This document shows, in pieces, positions 6,532 to 12,604 of a stretch of 12,604 nucleotides of DNA. Source of the stretch: Stephanodiscus triporus. Lineage: Eukaryota > Bacillariophyta > Thalassiosirophyceae > Thalassiosirales > Thalassiosiraceae. Each line of letters begins with the position of its first letter. The stretch's first letter is position 1. The DNA lies in contig JALLAZ010000711.1 in NCBI GenBank assembly GCA_036939755.1, positions 1 through 12,604 of the forward strand, read 5' to 3'. A program made the translations under genes and the position numbers. The notes under the pieces were generated by a model. It was not told the origin of the DNA. It saw only the letters and a list, made by a program, of their open reading frames with translations, and searched no databases.

Positions 6532-8148
6532 ATGACAACGTTCGATAGTCCTCTTTTCTCGGGCCATAGGGAGAATGAACCCAACGATAAGCACGGGACG
6601 AAAATTGATCCGATTCGACGCGCTGTCCAGGAGGCCGGGCGGCGAGCCGAACTATGTCGAGCAGCCGGAGTCTCTGGTGGATTGGAACCGCCGGTGGATG
6701 GCGAGGGACATCGAGGACGGGAGGGCGGCAATCGAAATTCCATGGGTGATGGGGCGCCAAGGGGTGGACGCTCATCGCGTTCACCGCGGTATCGACCGTG
6801 TGTCATCAGCACGCGCACCCCGTTGATACTTTCGCTGCTACTCCTCATGACTCTCGTCGTGCAAGTTTTCTTGCTGGCATACCACGACGATTTTGTCGTT
6901 AATCGGTCGAACAAAGTCGAGGACGAGGCGATTTCGGGGGCACAGCGGACAGGCGCGAAGCAGGATGGAGACGATGGTGCCGGCGGCAACGCAGATGACG
7001 CCGCCGAGGATAACGATGCTGGCCTGAATAAAGATCGGGATGAGCGACCGCGCCAAGAATGGACGGTCAAGAATGGACAGGGCGGGTGGGAGGGCTATTC
7101 AATGGATCCCGTCGATATTCTAAAGCGGGCGGATATTGATCAAACTTCTGGATTCATCCCCTCCATTACCGGGAGGGAGGCAAGGATGGCGATAAAATTC
7201 AATAAAATGGACAGTCTGGTGCGAGAAGCACATCTTCCAACTCTCGAAGAGATCCAATCCATGTACGGCACCCATTCGTACATTGTGGGGCTGGAACGAT
7301 GTGAAGAATATAGAGATGCGGTCAAGCCGGAAAATCGTCTGATGGGCCCCGCCGGTCTCTTCAATTCAGCGACCAATCTCCTGTATGACCTGCTCACTCT
7401 CAACTGTGTGAATACGGCACGACAACGTGTCGCTAGTAATCTTCATTATAGAATAGGGAAAACTGGCATATTGTTTCAAGCGCCTTGGGGGAAGCATAAC
7501 CCAGTATCTTGGCGTCTTCATCATGAAGCCAAAAGATCTAATGGCATTGCACAGGCTGATTTTCTACCGATTGTTATGATCAAGGATCCAGTAACGTGGA
7601 TGGCCAGCATGTGTCGCCATCAATATCAGACTAGGTGGAAACACTCGAACAAGCACTGCCCTAATTTGGTCCCGAACAGGAATGATAGGGGGCGCAAACC
7701 AGGAGTTGGCTCCATCGAAGTGACGGTGAAATTCGCGACAAAACACTTCGGCGACGAACCCATTCCGGACAATAAAAACCAAACGTTCGTAAATTATACC
7801 TCCCTAATAGACATGTGGAATGTTTGGAACAAGGAGTGGTACAACGTTAGCTTTCCTCGGCTGATGGTGCGATTCGAGGACTTGTTATTCCACGCGGAAA
7901 ACGTCGTGTCGCAGGTGTGTCAGTGTGGAGGAGGGACGATGGCGAGGGACTTTCGATACGTCGAGGACAGCGCGAAAGGCGATCACGGCCCGCATGCCGG
8001 ATCTGCCGGATTCCTAGCGAGCTTGGTGACCTATGGAAATAGAACATTGAGGATGAAAGGGATATTGACCGATGATGCAGATGTTGAGTACACAAGAGGG
8101 CATCTGGACAAGGATCTAGTGGAAATTTTCGGCTATGCTCCTATATGA
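6532..8148 (+). CDS. Sulfotransferase-like type II membrane protein
   Basis: 538 aa from ATG 6532 (A at -3). Likely a Golgi-type PAPS-dependent sulfotransferase or a relative with the same P-loop fold. Seen: a cytosolic basic tail; one membrane helix at residues 97-117 (TPLILSLLLLMTLVVQVFLL); an acidic Ala/Gly/Asp-rich stem (128-172); GPAGLFNSATNLLYDLL at 272-288 matching the 5'-phosphosulfate loop (usually SGTN; here SATN); QAPWGKHNP at 316-324; IVMIKDPVTWMASM at 347-360 matching the 3'-phosphate-binding strand and loop; and RFEDLL at 447-452. Sequons (NRS, NQT, NYT, NVS, NRT) fit a lumenal domain. The domain is clear but the acceptor sugar or protein is not. The first about 70 residues are doubtful: another frame from ATG 6575 reads more like protein there, and Met71 (6742) is a possible start. 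Confidence 0.75.
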   Translation: MTTFDSPLFSGHRENEPNDKHGTKIDPIRRAVQEAGRRAELCRAAGVSGGLEPPVDGEGHRGREGGNRNSMGDGAPRGGRSSRSPRYRPCVISTRTPLILSLLLLMTLVVQVFLLAYHDDFVVNRSNKVEDEAISGAQRTGAKQDGDDGAGGNADDAAEDNDAGLNKDRDERPRQEWTVKNGQGGWEGYSMDPVDILKRADIDQTSGFIPSITGREARMAIKFNKMDSLVREAHLPTLEEIQSMYGTHSYIVGLERCEEYRDAVKPENRLMGPAGLFNSATNLLYDLLTLNCVNTARQRVASNLHYRIGKTGILFQAPWGKHNPVSWRLHHEAKRSNGIAQADFLPIVMIKDPVTWMASMCRHQYQTRWKHSNKHCPNLVPNRNDRGRKPGVGSIEVTVKFATKHFGDEPIPDNKNQTFVNYTSLIDMWNVWNKEWYNVSFPRLMVRFEDLLFHAENVVSQVCQCGGGTMARDFRYVEDSAKGDHGPHAGSAGFLASLVTYGNRTLRMKGILTDDADVEYTRGHLDKDLVEIFGYAPI

Positions 8149-8293
8149 GACGATGCATCCAATCAAATTTACTCTCATATCTTCACACCAGATATTATAT
8201 GAAGGTTATTTCGCTCACGATGAAAATATCTTAACACCAAATGAATAAGTAGGCTGTTTTGTGGTCACGTGTTGATGTTGATTCACAGGTCGA

Positions 8294-9278
8294 TCATCGC
8301 CCCCCGCCGCTGTCTCCCTCCCCGCTGCTGCCTCCAGCGGTGGATGAGCATTTCTTACCAGTGTATCCACAAACCTCCGCAAAGAATAAATACAGCACTA
8401 AAACACCAAATAAGGATGCAATGATATAATAGCAGTAGTATTCTCGCCTAACTTTAGCCTTCAGTTTAGAGCTTCGTTTGGAAAATACCTTTCGAATATG
8501 ACGAGAAGACATTGTGAGCGCATTTTCTTGGGGCGGACCCTATGGAATGGGCATGCAAGATTATTCTCACCTTCGAGTTTTGCACCATATCTTCGCTTTG
8601 CTCTATCAGATCCGCCAAATGTCTGTCCCTCTGCAACACCATTGTAATATTTCTTCCCACTAGTCCCTTCAAGTCATCGACCTTGACCATCAAGTCGCCC
8701 ACTTTATCATTCATCACCATTTTTTGCCTATTCTCGTTGTAAAAATAGATCAATTTCCCAAGCTCCGATCTGAATTTCTTATCCATTTCGTAGGCCTTGG
8801 CTTTCGTCACCCTGTACGGCGCATACGACTTCGTGAATTTGGCCTCGACGTCGTCCAGGAAATCGTAGTTCACGGCGTGGTGCCGCGCGTCGGTATCGTC
8901 CGAAATACACAGGCAAATCACGTTGTCCTTCCTGCACATGTGAAAGTAGTAGTCGACGTCGCCGTTGTTCCCGGCCCCTTTTTCGTTGGTAGCATTCTTG
9001 TAGCCGAAGCAGGTCCATTGTGAGGCCACGCCCGAGAACAGCCCCCCGAACATCGGCTCGTCGTACCGCTGCACGAACGTCCTCCTGCCGCCATCGGGCA
9101 GCAGCTCATCGGACGGGCTTTCGAGCGTGCACAGGACGGATGTACGGTTGCTTGAGCTCACGATGCGCTCCAGGACTTCGACCGTAATTTGGGGAAAATT
9201 TCCTTCCACTCCGGCGACAATGGACTCAACCAAGACAGCGCCATCCTTGGCTCGAGCGATGACGGCGTAGAGAATCAT
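8294..9278 (-). CDS. VAMP7: VAMP7-like longin R-SNARE, two exons
   Basis: Model on the minus strand: 9278..8571 then 8488..8294, 300 aa. Vesicle-fusion R-SNARE for endosomal, vacuolar or exocytic traffic, tail-anchored. Seen: longin domain from residue 1 (MILYAVIARAKDGAVL) through DYYFHMCRKDNVICLCISDD and YDFLDDVEAKF to about 150; SNARE motif about 184-248 (KVGDLMVKVDDLKGLVGRN, then VLQRDRHLADLIE) with zero-layer Arg at 217; membrane helix about 254-274 (CYYIIASLFGVLVLYLFF) followed by CG as in VAMP7; and a Ser/Gly-rich lumenal end. The membrane anchor is encoded entirely in exon 2, so splicing decides membrane attachment. VAMP7 is about 220 aa; the excess is mostly a loop at about 48-107 inside the longin domain. 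Sec22 and Ykt6 are less likely (different longin sequence; Ykt6 has no helix). Converges on the sulfotransferase-like gene across 145 nt. Confidence 0.88.
8489..8570 (-). other. Intron of the VAMP7-like gene (82 nt)
   Basis: Minus-strand donor AAG|GTGAGA and acceptor CGAAAG|GTA, both phase 0. Splicing joins MVQNSK to VFSKRSSKLK, which restores the normal continuation from SNARE motif to membrane helix. Unspliced, translation would give 34 unrelated residues and stop with no anchor. Confidence 0.9.
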
Positions 9279-9383
9279 TCGAAGACAATGGAAAACATGT
9301 GATTTTGTGTGTTGGTAGCGCGGTGTTACTTCTTAAATCACCCCCCAAAAAATCGCCCCCCCTCCTCTCCGCCACCACACACA

Positions 9384-9419
9384 CGCCACACCGCCACACC
9401 GCCACACCGCCACACCGCC
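9384..9419 (+). repeat. (CGCCACAC)4 minisatellite
   Basis: Four exact copies of CGCCACAC (9384-9415) plus CGCC. It lies in unit 1 of the duplicated leader only; unit 2 has a single degenerate CGCCCCAC at the equivalent place. Confidence 0.85.
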
Positions 9420-9465
9420 CAGACACACAAACCCCACTCCCGAACACATAAAATCAATAATAATA

Positions 9466-9534
9466 ATGTCCACCAGAGAAGGGAGCCACGCGACCGCCTT
9501 GATGGTGCCACCACCACATCATCACCCCCAATAA
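9466..9534 (+). pseudogene. Decayed duplicate of the LRR gene start (22-codon upstream ORF)
   Basis: ATG 9466 starts a peptide MSTREGSHATALMVPPP that stops at TAA 9532-9534. The real gene starts MSAREGSHMTAVV at 9616. The first ten codons and the preceding AATAATAATG are nearly identical, so this is a truncated copy. If transcription starts upstream of 9466, it is also an upstream ORF that could lower translation of the LRR protein. Confidence 0.7.
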
Positions 9535-9615
9535 AAAACCACCCCAATACCTCTCCGCCCCACCGCCAGACGCACCCTCCCTCCCCCAATCTCCCGAACA
9601 ATAAAATCAATAATA

Positions 9616-11784
9616 ATGTCCGCAAGAGAAGGGAGCCACATGACGGCCGTGGTGGACGACTCCTTCCTCTACAGGATAAGAGGGGCTGTCCCCAAAAATG
9701 TGACTCGCATTCGTGTCCATCCATCGGTCTGGCATATTCCAAATCGCGCATTTAAAAATCGAACTGACCTGGTGGAGGTCGAGCTTCACGACGACCTTGA
9801 AACGATTGGTCGGGGTGCATTCAAAGACTGCACTTCATTGCTCCGCATCAAGATTCCTTCATCTGTCACCGCCATCCATAAAGATGCATTTCGGAATTGC
9901 ACGTCATTGGAGGAGGTCGATCTGGCAGAAGGCCTTGAAACGATTGGTCGGGGTGCATTCTGGAATTGTACTTCATTGCCCCGCGTCAAGATTCCTTCAT
10001 CTGTCACCGACATTGACGATGAAGCATTTTACAAGAAACCGCATCTCTGCAAGACGGATGAGGCGGTTCCCTTTAACGTGACTCGCATTTGTGTCGATTC
10101 TAGTTACTACATGAGAGATTATGCATTTCACTGTCGCACTGACCTGGTGGAGGTCAAGCTTTGCAATGGCATCAGTTCGATTGCAAAGAGGGCATTTGCT
10201 GATTGTACTTCCTTGCCCCGCATCGAGATTCCTTCATCTGTCACCGACATCGTCGATTGTGCATTTGAGTGTTGCACGTCATTGAAGGAGGTCAAGCTTC
10301 ACAATGGCCTCCGAAGGATTAGAGATTATGCATTCCAGAAGTGTACTTCCTTGCTCCGCATCAAGATTCCTTCAACTGTCACCAACATCTGGGATGCAAC
10401 ACTTTACAAATGCACGTCATTGAAGGAGGTCGAGCTTCAGGACGGCCTTCGAACGATTGGAGATTGGGCATTCGGTAACTGTACTTCCTTGCTCCGCATC
10501 AAGATTCCATCATCTGTCACCGACATTGGCCGTGCAACATTTCACAGTTGCACGTCATTGAAGGAGGTCGATCTTCCATCATCTGTCACCGACATTGGCG
10601 GTGCAACATTTTACAAATGCACGTCATTGAAGGAGATCGAGCTTCACGACGGCCTCCGAACGATTGGAGAGAAGGCATTCGGTAACTGTACTTCCTTGCT
10701 CCGCATCAAGATTCCTTCCACTGTCAATAGTATCGACGTCAACACGTTTCTTCATTGTACACTCTTGAGAAATGTTGTAATCGCTCCCTCTTCCACTTTG
10801 ACGCAAGATGTGATTGAGCAGTCATTTTCTTCCCTCCAGGACATGGATTTTTCTCTTGAAATGATATTAGGAAGGTCAGATGAGTTGCCCCTACGCAGGC
10901 AGTGTTACTACTATCATACACAGATTGTCGAACAAACCATGGACAGCATTACACGCAAATGGTTAAATGAAGAGGTCAGCAGGCTTCCAGCGCACGGACT
11001 TCAATGGGACTGCTTTGGAATGACACCCCTTCACGTTTTATTGTGCTCATCGGTGGGATGGGATGTCAGGGTTTGTCAATGCATGATTGAGAAGTACCCC
11101 AGTGCCATGCTCATCAAAGATAGGTGGGGGGAAGTTCCTCTAGTGTATGCCCTGTTTGGCGAGGCTTCGATTGAAGTTATTCATTTTCTTCTTGAATCAC
11201 ACATGCAAAGGTGGCAGGCCATGCCTTTTGATTTTGGTGTTATGATCCTAAGGCTTGCCAAAAAGCTTGGTACATCTGCTGACTATGTGCGAGATGTGAT
11301 TCGTGCTCAGAGGACTCACCATTATGCCCTAGAAATAGATTGGCATCGAATTGTGCATGAATCAATCAGAGCTAGGCACGACATTCCTATTAGGATGTTC
11401 AGTGTCCTTGTTGAAGCCAGCGTCTCAAGGATGTTCAGTGTCCTTGTTGAATCTAGCGTCTCAAAGCGTTATATTGGCATGAGTGAGGAATACCGAATTG
11501 AAGTTGATGCCAGGCTTCATGAAATTTCTGTATGTGGTGTTGAAATCGACGATGAATTGAACATCCAGTGCTATGAAGAGATTCATGACTTGGTCACAAG
11601 TTATGTTCGACTGCATCATGGGCAGCTGAGGGAGGCCATAACAATTCTGGAGCTTGCACTTTGGAAGACCATGATATGCTCAAATAATGTCAATGGTCAA
11701 GAATCCCGCAAGGAATGCCGTACAGCTGGTGGCCGGTGTCTTGAGGTGGTTATCAAACATGTGCTGGCTTTTCTCGACTATTAA
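9616..11784 (+). CDS. BspA-type (LRR_5) leucine-rich-repeat protein with ankyrin-like C-terminal region
   Basis: 722 aa, one exon, no signal peptide or membrane helix seen, so probably intracellular. Residues about 24-390 are tandem BspA-type LRRs of about 23 aa with the pattern CTSLxxIxIPSSVTxIxxxAF, alternating with a second type (KEVELHDGLRTIGxxAFGN), which makes a 46-aa higher-order period. An N-cap (AVPKNVTRIRVHPSVWHIPNRAF, given as AVP...NRAF) recurs at 150. Residues about 455-530 (WDCFGMTPLHVLL, then YP, then DRWGEVPLVYALFG) look like one to two divergent ankyrin repeats; the rest of the tail is helical and unassigned. This LRR-plus-TPLHVL architecture is one I recognise as an expanded diatom family of unknown function, presumably for protein binding. 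The start at 9616 follows the AATAATAATG context; ATG 9466 lies in a duplicated, truncated copy. Several internal duplications suggest active repeat turnover. Confidence 0.85.
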   Translation: MSAREGSHMTAVVDDSFLYRIRGAVPKNVTRIRVHPSVWHIPNRAFKNRTDLVEVELHDDLETIGRGAFKDCTSLLRIKIPSSVTAIHKDAFRNCTSLEEVDLAEGLETIGRGAFWNCTSLPRVKIPSSVTDIDDEAFYKKPHLCKTDEAVPFNVTRICVDSSYYMRDYAFHCRTDLVEVKLCNGISSIAKRAFADCTSLPRIEIPSSVTDIVDCAFECCTSLKEVKLHNGLRRIRDYAFQKCTSLLRIKIPSTVTNIWDATLYKCTSLKEVELQDGLRTIGDWAFGNCTSLLRIKIPSSVTDIGRATFHSCTSLKEVDLPSSVTDIGGATFYKCTSLKEIELHDGLRTIGEKAFGNCTSLLRIKIPSTVNSIDVNTFLHCTLLRNVVIAPSSTLTQDVIEQSFSSLQDMDFSLEMILGRSDELPLRRQCYYYHTQIVEQTMDSITRKWLNEEVSRLPAHGLQWDCFGMTPLHVLLCSSVGWDVRVCQCMIEKYPSAMLIKDRWGEVPLVYALFGEASIEVIHFLLESHMQRWQAMPFDFGVMILRLAKKLGTSADYVRDVIRAQRTHHYALEIDWHRIVHESIRARHDIPIRMFSVLVEASVSRMFSVLVESSVSKRYIGMSEEYRIEVDARLHEISVCGVEIDDELNIQCYEEIHDLVTSYVRLHHGQLREAITILELALWKTMICSNNVNGQESRKECRTAGGRCLEVVIKHVLAFLDY
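9685..10790 (+). repeat. Array of BspA-type leucine-rich repeats (coding)
   Basis: About 15 units of about 69 nt at the DNA level, with near-identical phrases such as TGCACGTCATTGAAGGAGGT and CTCCGCATCAAGATTCC recurring. The regular spacing is explained by protein repeats in one open frame, not by a spacer array. Confidence 0.85.
10507..10644 (+). repeat. Recent 69-nt tandem duplication inside the LRR array
   Basis: Copies at 10507-10575 and 10576-10644, each beginning CCATCATCTGTCACCGACAT and differing at only a few sites. It adds one LRR and breaks the alternation of the two repeat types: PSSVTDIGRATF is followed by PSSVTDIGGATF instead of a DGLRTIG unit. Confidence 0.8.
11392..11463 (+). 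repeat. 36-nt tandem duplication in the LRR protein tail
   Basis: Copies at 11392-11427 and 11428-11463 begin AGGATGTTCAGTGTCCTTGT. They differ only at GAAGCC versus GAATCT. The encoded 12-residue unit RMFSVLVEASVS / RMFSVLVESSVS occurs twice in a row at residues about 593-616. Confidence 0.9.
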
Positions 11785-11947
11785 ATGCAGTCCTCATCTC
11801 ACTTTAATCATGAAGATTTAGATGTGGTATTATTACATATGATATTCGGCAACGAAATAGCACTTAGGGTTGACGTGTAGAGCACCCTCCTGATTGTAGA
11901 TCGTTGCCCTAGTACGCGACGATCCGATCAGCCATGATCACTCCCAT

Positions 11948-11960
11948 CGGTATTTAAGAG
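11948..11960 (+). promoter_or_regulatory. TATA-like core element CGGTATTTAAGAG
   Basis: Identical over 13 nt to 4821-4833 in the divergent phosphatase/SDR promoter. It lies about 88 nt before ATG 12036. This suggests a plus-strand transcription unit starting near 11980. Flanking sequence is not shared, which favours a core-promoter motif over a repeat. Confidence 0.4.
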
Positions 11961-12496
11961 AATAGCCTACAGTAACAGAGGCGGAGGAGCGCCCGCGGAC
12001 CCAATATTTGCCTACTACTCATCTCCGCTGCTTGCCATGATCATCGACAAAAAACGACAAAACAAACAATATTTTCTACGTAGGAATTAATTTGGTTTGA
12101 ATGATCCTCCTCAAAAGAGGCGGTGACCATGGGATTACCGTTGACACCGCCGCCGACGACCATTTCTGCCGCCGTACACCACACCCAGCACCCAAACTCA
12201 AACCACCCCTTCCTCCAACAGTCAACACAGGGATGGGGACGCCTCGGCGCCAATGGGAAAAGGGCTCGACTCCCAAAAAAACCCACCCCCCACCACCACC
12301 TTGAAACCGACGAACAAAGCGGCCATCAAAAACATCTCCACCACCTGCAATTCACTACCGCCATTGCTCCCGCTCTTCGATTCAATGGCTGTACCTTTGC
12401 CACTGATTCACCACAGCCTATCTCAGCAGCACCACATCTTCTGAACCCAACAATACCATTCAACTACAACATTTCTCAACTGACACTATTGACTAG

Positions 12497-12604
12497 CTTA
12501 CATCCAGATTATCGACCATCTTGGACACTGCTCTCTTTGATTTCCGCGCTGCCACCATGCGCCTTGATAACACCATCGATATCATAGAACATGCCCTCGA
12601 GAAT
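12497..12604 (+). CDS. Possible partial exon at the window edge, unrecognised
   Basis: An open frame of 36 codons (LTSRLSTILDTALFDFRAA, then MRLDNTIDIIEHALEN) runs to the end of the window. It reads more like ordinary protein than the poly-Pro/His frames upstream. It follows CTGACACTATTGACTAG, which could be a branch point plus acceptor, making this an internal exon; alternatively it starts at ATG 12557. No family recognised. Confidence 0.25.

Larger units (their letters stand above)
9279..9615. other. Divergent intergenic region of the VAMP7-like and LRR genes (337 nt)
   Basis: Must contain both promoters, though no clear TATA is visible. Most of it (from 9337) is a C/A-rich, low-complexity segment that is tandemly duplicated. 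It carries an octamer minisatellite and a decayed copy of the LRR gene start, described separately. AATAATAATG precedes both ATG copies. Confidence 0.55.
9337..9660 (+). repeat. Tandem duplication covering the leader and start codon of the LRR gene
   Basis: Unit 1 begins near 9337 (ATCACCCCCC, then CTCTCCGCC, CTCCCGAACA, AAAATCAATAATAATAATG, AGAGAAGGGAGCCAC). Unit 2 begins near 9521 with the same landmarks in the same order. The offset is 184 nt at the left end and 150 nt at the ATGs (9466 and 9616). The difference matches the extra octamer copies in unit 1. Unit 2 carries the real gene start. Confidence 0.8.
11785..12604. other. 820-nt stretch without a confident gene
   Basis: After the LRR stop comes an AT-rich 3' flank, then a TATA-like site at 11948-11960. 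ATG 12036 opens only 17 codons. From about 12110 the plus strand becomes C/A-rich with poly-Pro/His-type frames: ATG 12101 gives 67 aa ending in PPPPP, and the frame containing ATG 12129 gives about 150 aa. None has a recognisable domain, and codon usage does not single out a frame. It may be the 5' part of a gene or a decayed element running past the window edge. Confidence 0.4.

Noticed and set aside
8149..8293. Short gap between convergent genes containing a CACGTG palindrome
   Set aside because: A lone 6-nt E/G-box between two 3' ends is expected by chance; no RNA gene or terminator fold could be supported.
9309..9755. Plus-strand 148-codon frame (His/Pro/Thr-rich) across the LRR leader
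   Set aside because: Translation of the CA-rich tandem repeat; it runs out of frame into the true LRR coding sequence.
9820..10740. Regularly spaced near-identical DNA repeats that could suggest a CRISPR array or satellite
   Set aside because: The repeats are 69-nt multiples in one open frame and encode BspA-type LRRs; no unique spacers of uniform length.
12041..12286. Minus-strand open frames opposite the C/A-rich region
   Set aside because: Trp/Gly/Val-rich translations of low-complexity DNA with no domain and no promoter evidence.

Overview
The window looks like nuclear DNA of a photosynthetic stramenopile, most likely a centric diatom of the Thalassiosira type. The signs are short GT-AG introns (65-95 nt), no bacterial-style operons or Shine-Dalgarno sites, eukaryote-only families (a DEX1-like FG-GAP membrane protein, a longin R-SNARE, an FCP1-type phosphatase), and a BspA-type leucine-rich-repeat protein with an ankyrin-like tail. 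I know that last architecture as an expanded diatom family. The species assignment is inference.

Layout. (1) 88-3851 (+): a DEX1-like type I membrane protein with three well-supported introns and an unresolved 5' end. (2) 3900-4777 (-): a small FCP1/NIF-type DxDxT phosphatase. Its catalytic motif is only visible once a 95-nt intron is removed, which joins a 37-codon first exon to the rest. It converges on gene 1 with 48 nt between the stops. (3) 4925-6097 (+): a DHRS1-like short-chain dehydrogenase/reductase, divergent from gene 2 across a 147-nt shared promoter. (4) 6532-8148 (+): a type II membrane sulfotransferase-like protein whose N-terminal frame is ambiguous. (5) 8294-9278 (-): a VAMP7-like longin R-SNARE with one 82-nt intron and an enlarged longin loop. 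(6) 9616-11784 (+): an intronless LRR protein, divergent from gene 5, whose start region has been tandemly duplicated upstream. (7) 11785-12604: no confident gene. It holds a TATA-like element identical over 13 nt to the one between genes 2 and 3, low-complexity C/A-rich DNA, and a short open frame running off the window edge.

Genes 1, 4 and 5, and possibly 3, act at or near the secretory/endomembrane system. I see no evidence that they form a co-regulated pathway, and diatom gene order is generally weakly functional. I found no CRISPR array, tRNA, rRNA, transposase, reverse transcriptase or phage-like gene.

The most unusual material is structural. The LRR gene has several layers of recent tandem duplication (upstream start region, N-cap module, 69-nt and 36-nt units). 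Genes 1 and 4 have N-termini where the best-looking protein sequence changes reading frame. The SDR lacks the usual NNAG cofactor-loop motif. I do not see a clear new multi-gene system.
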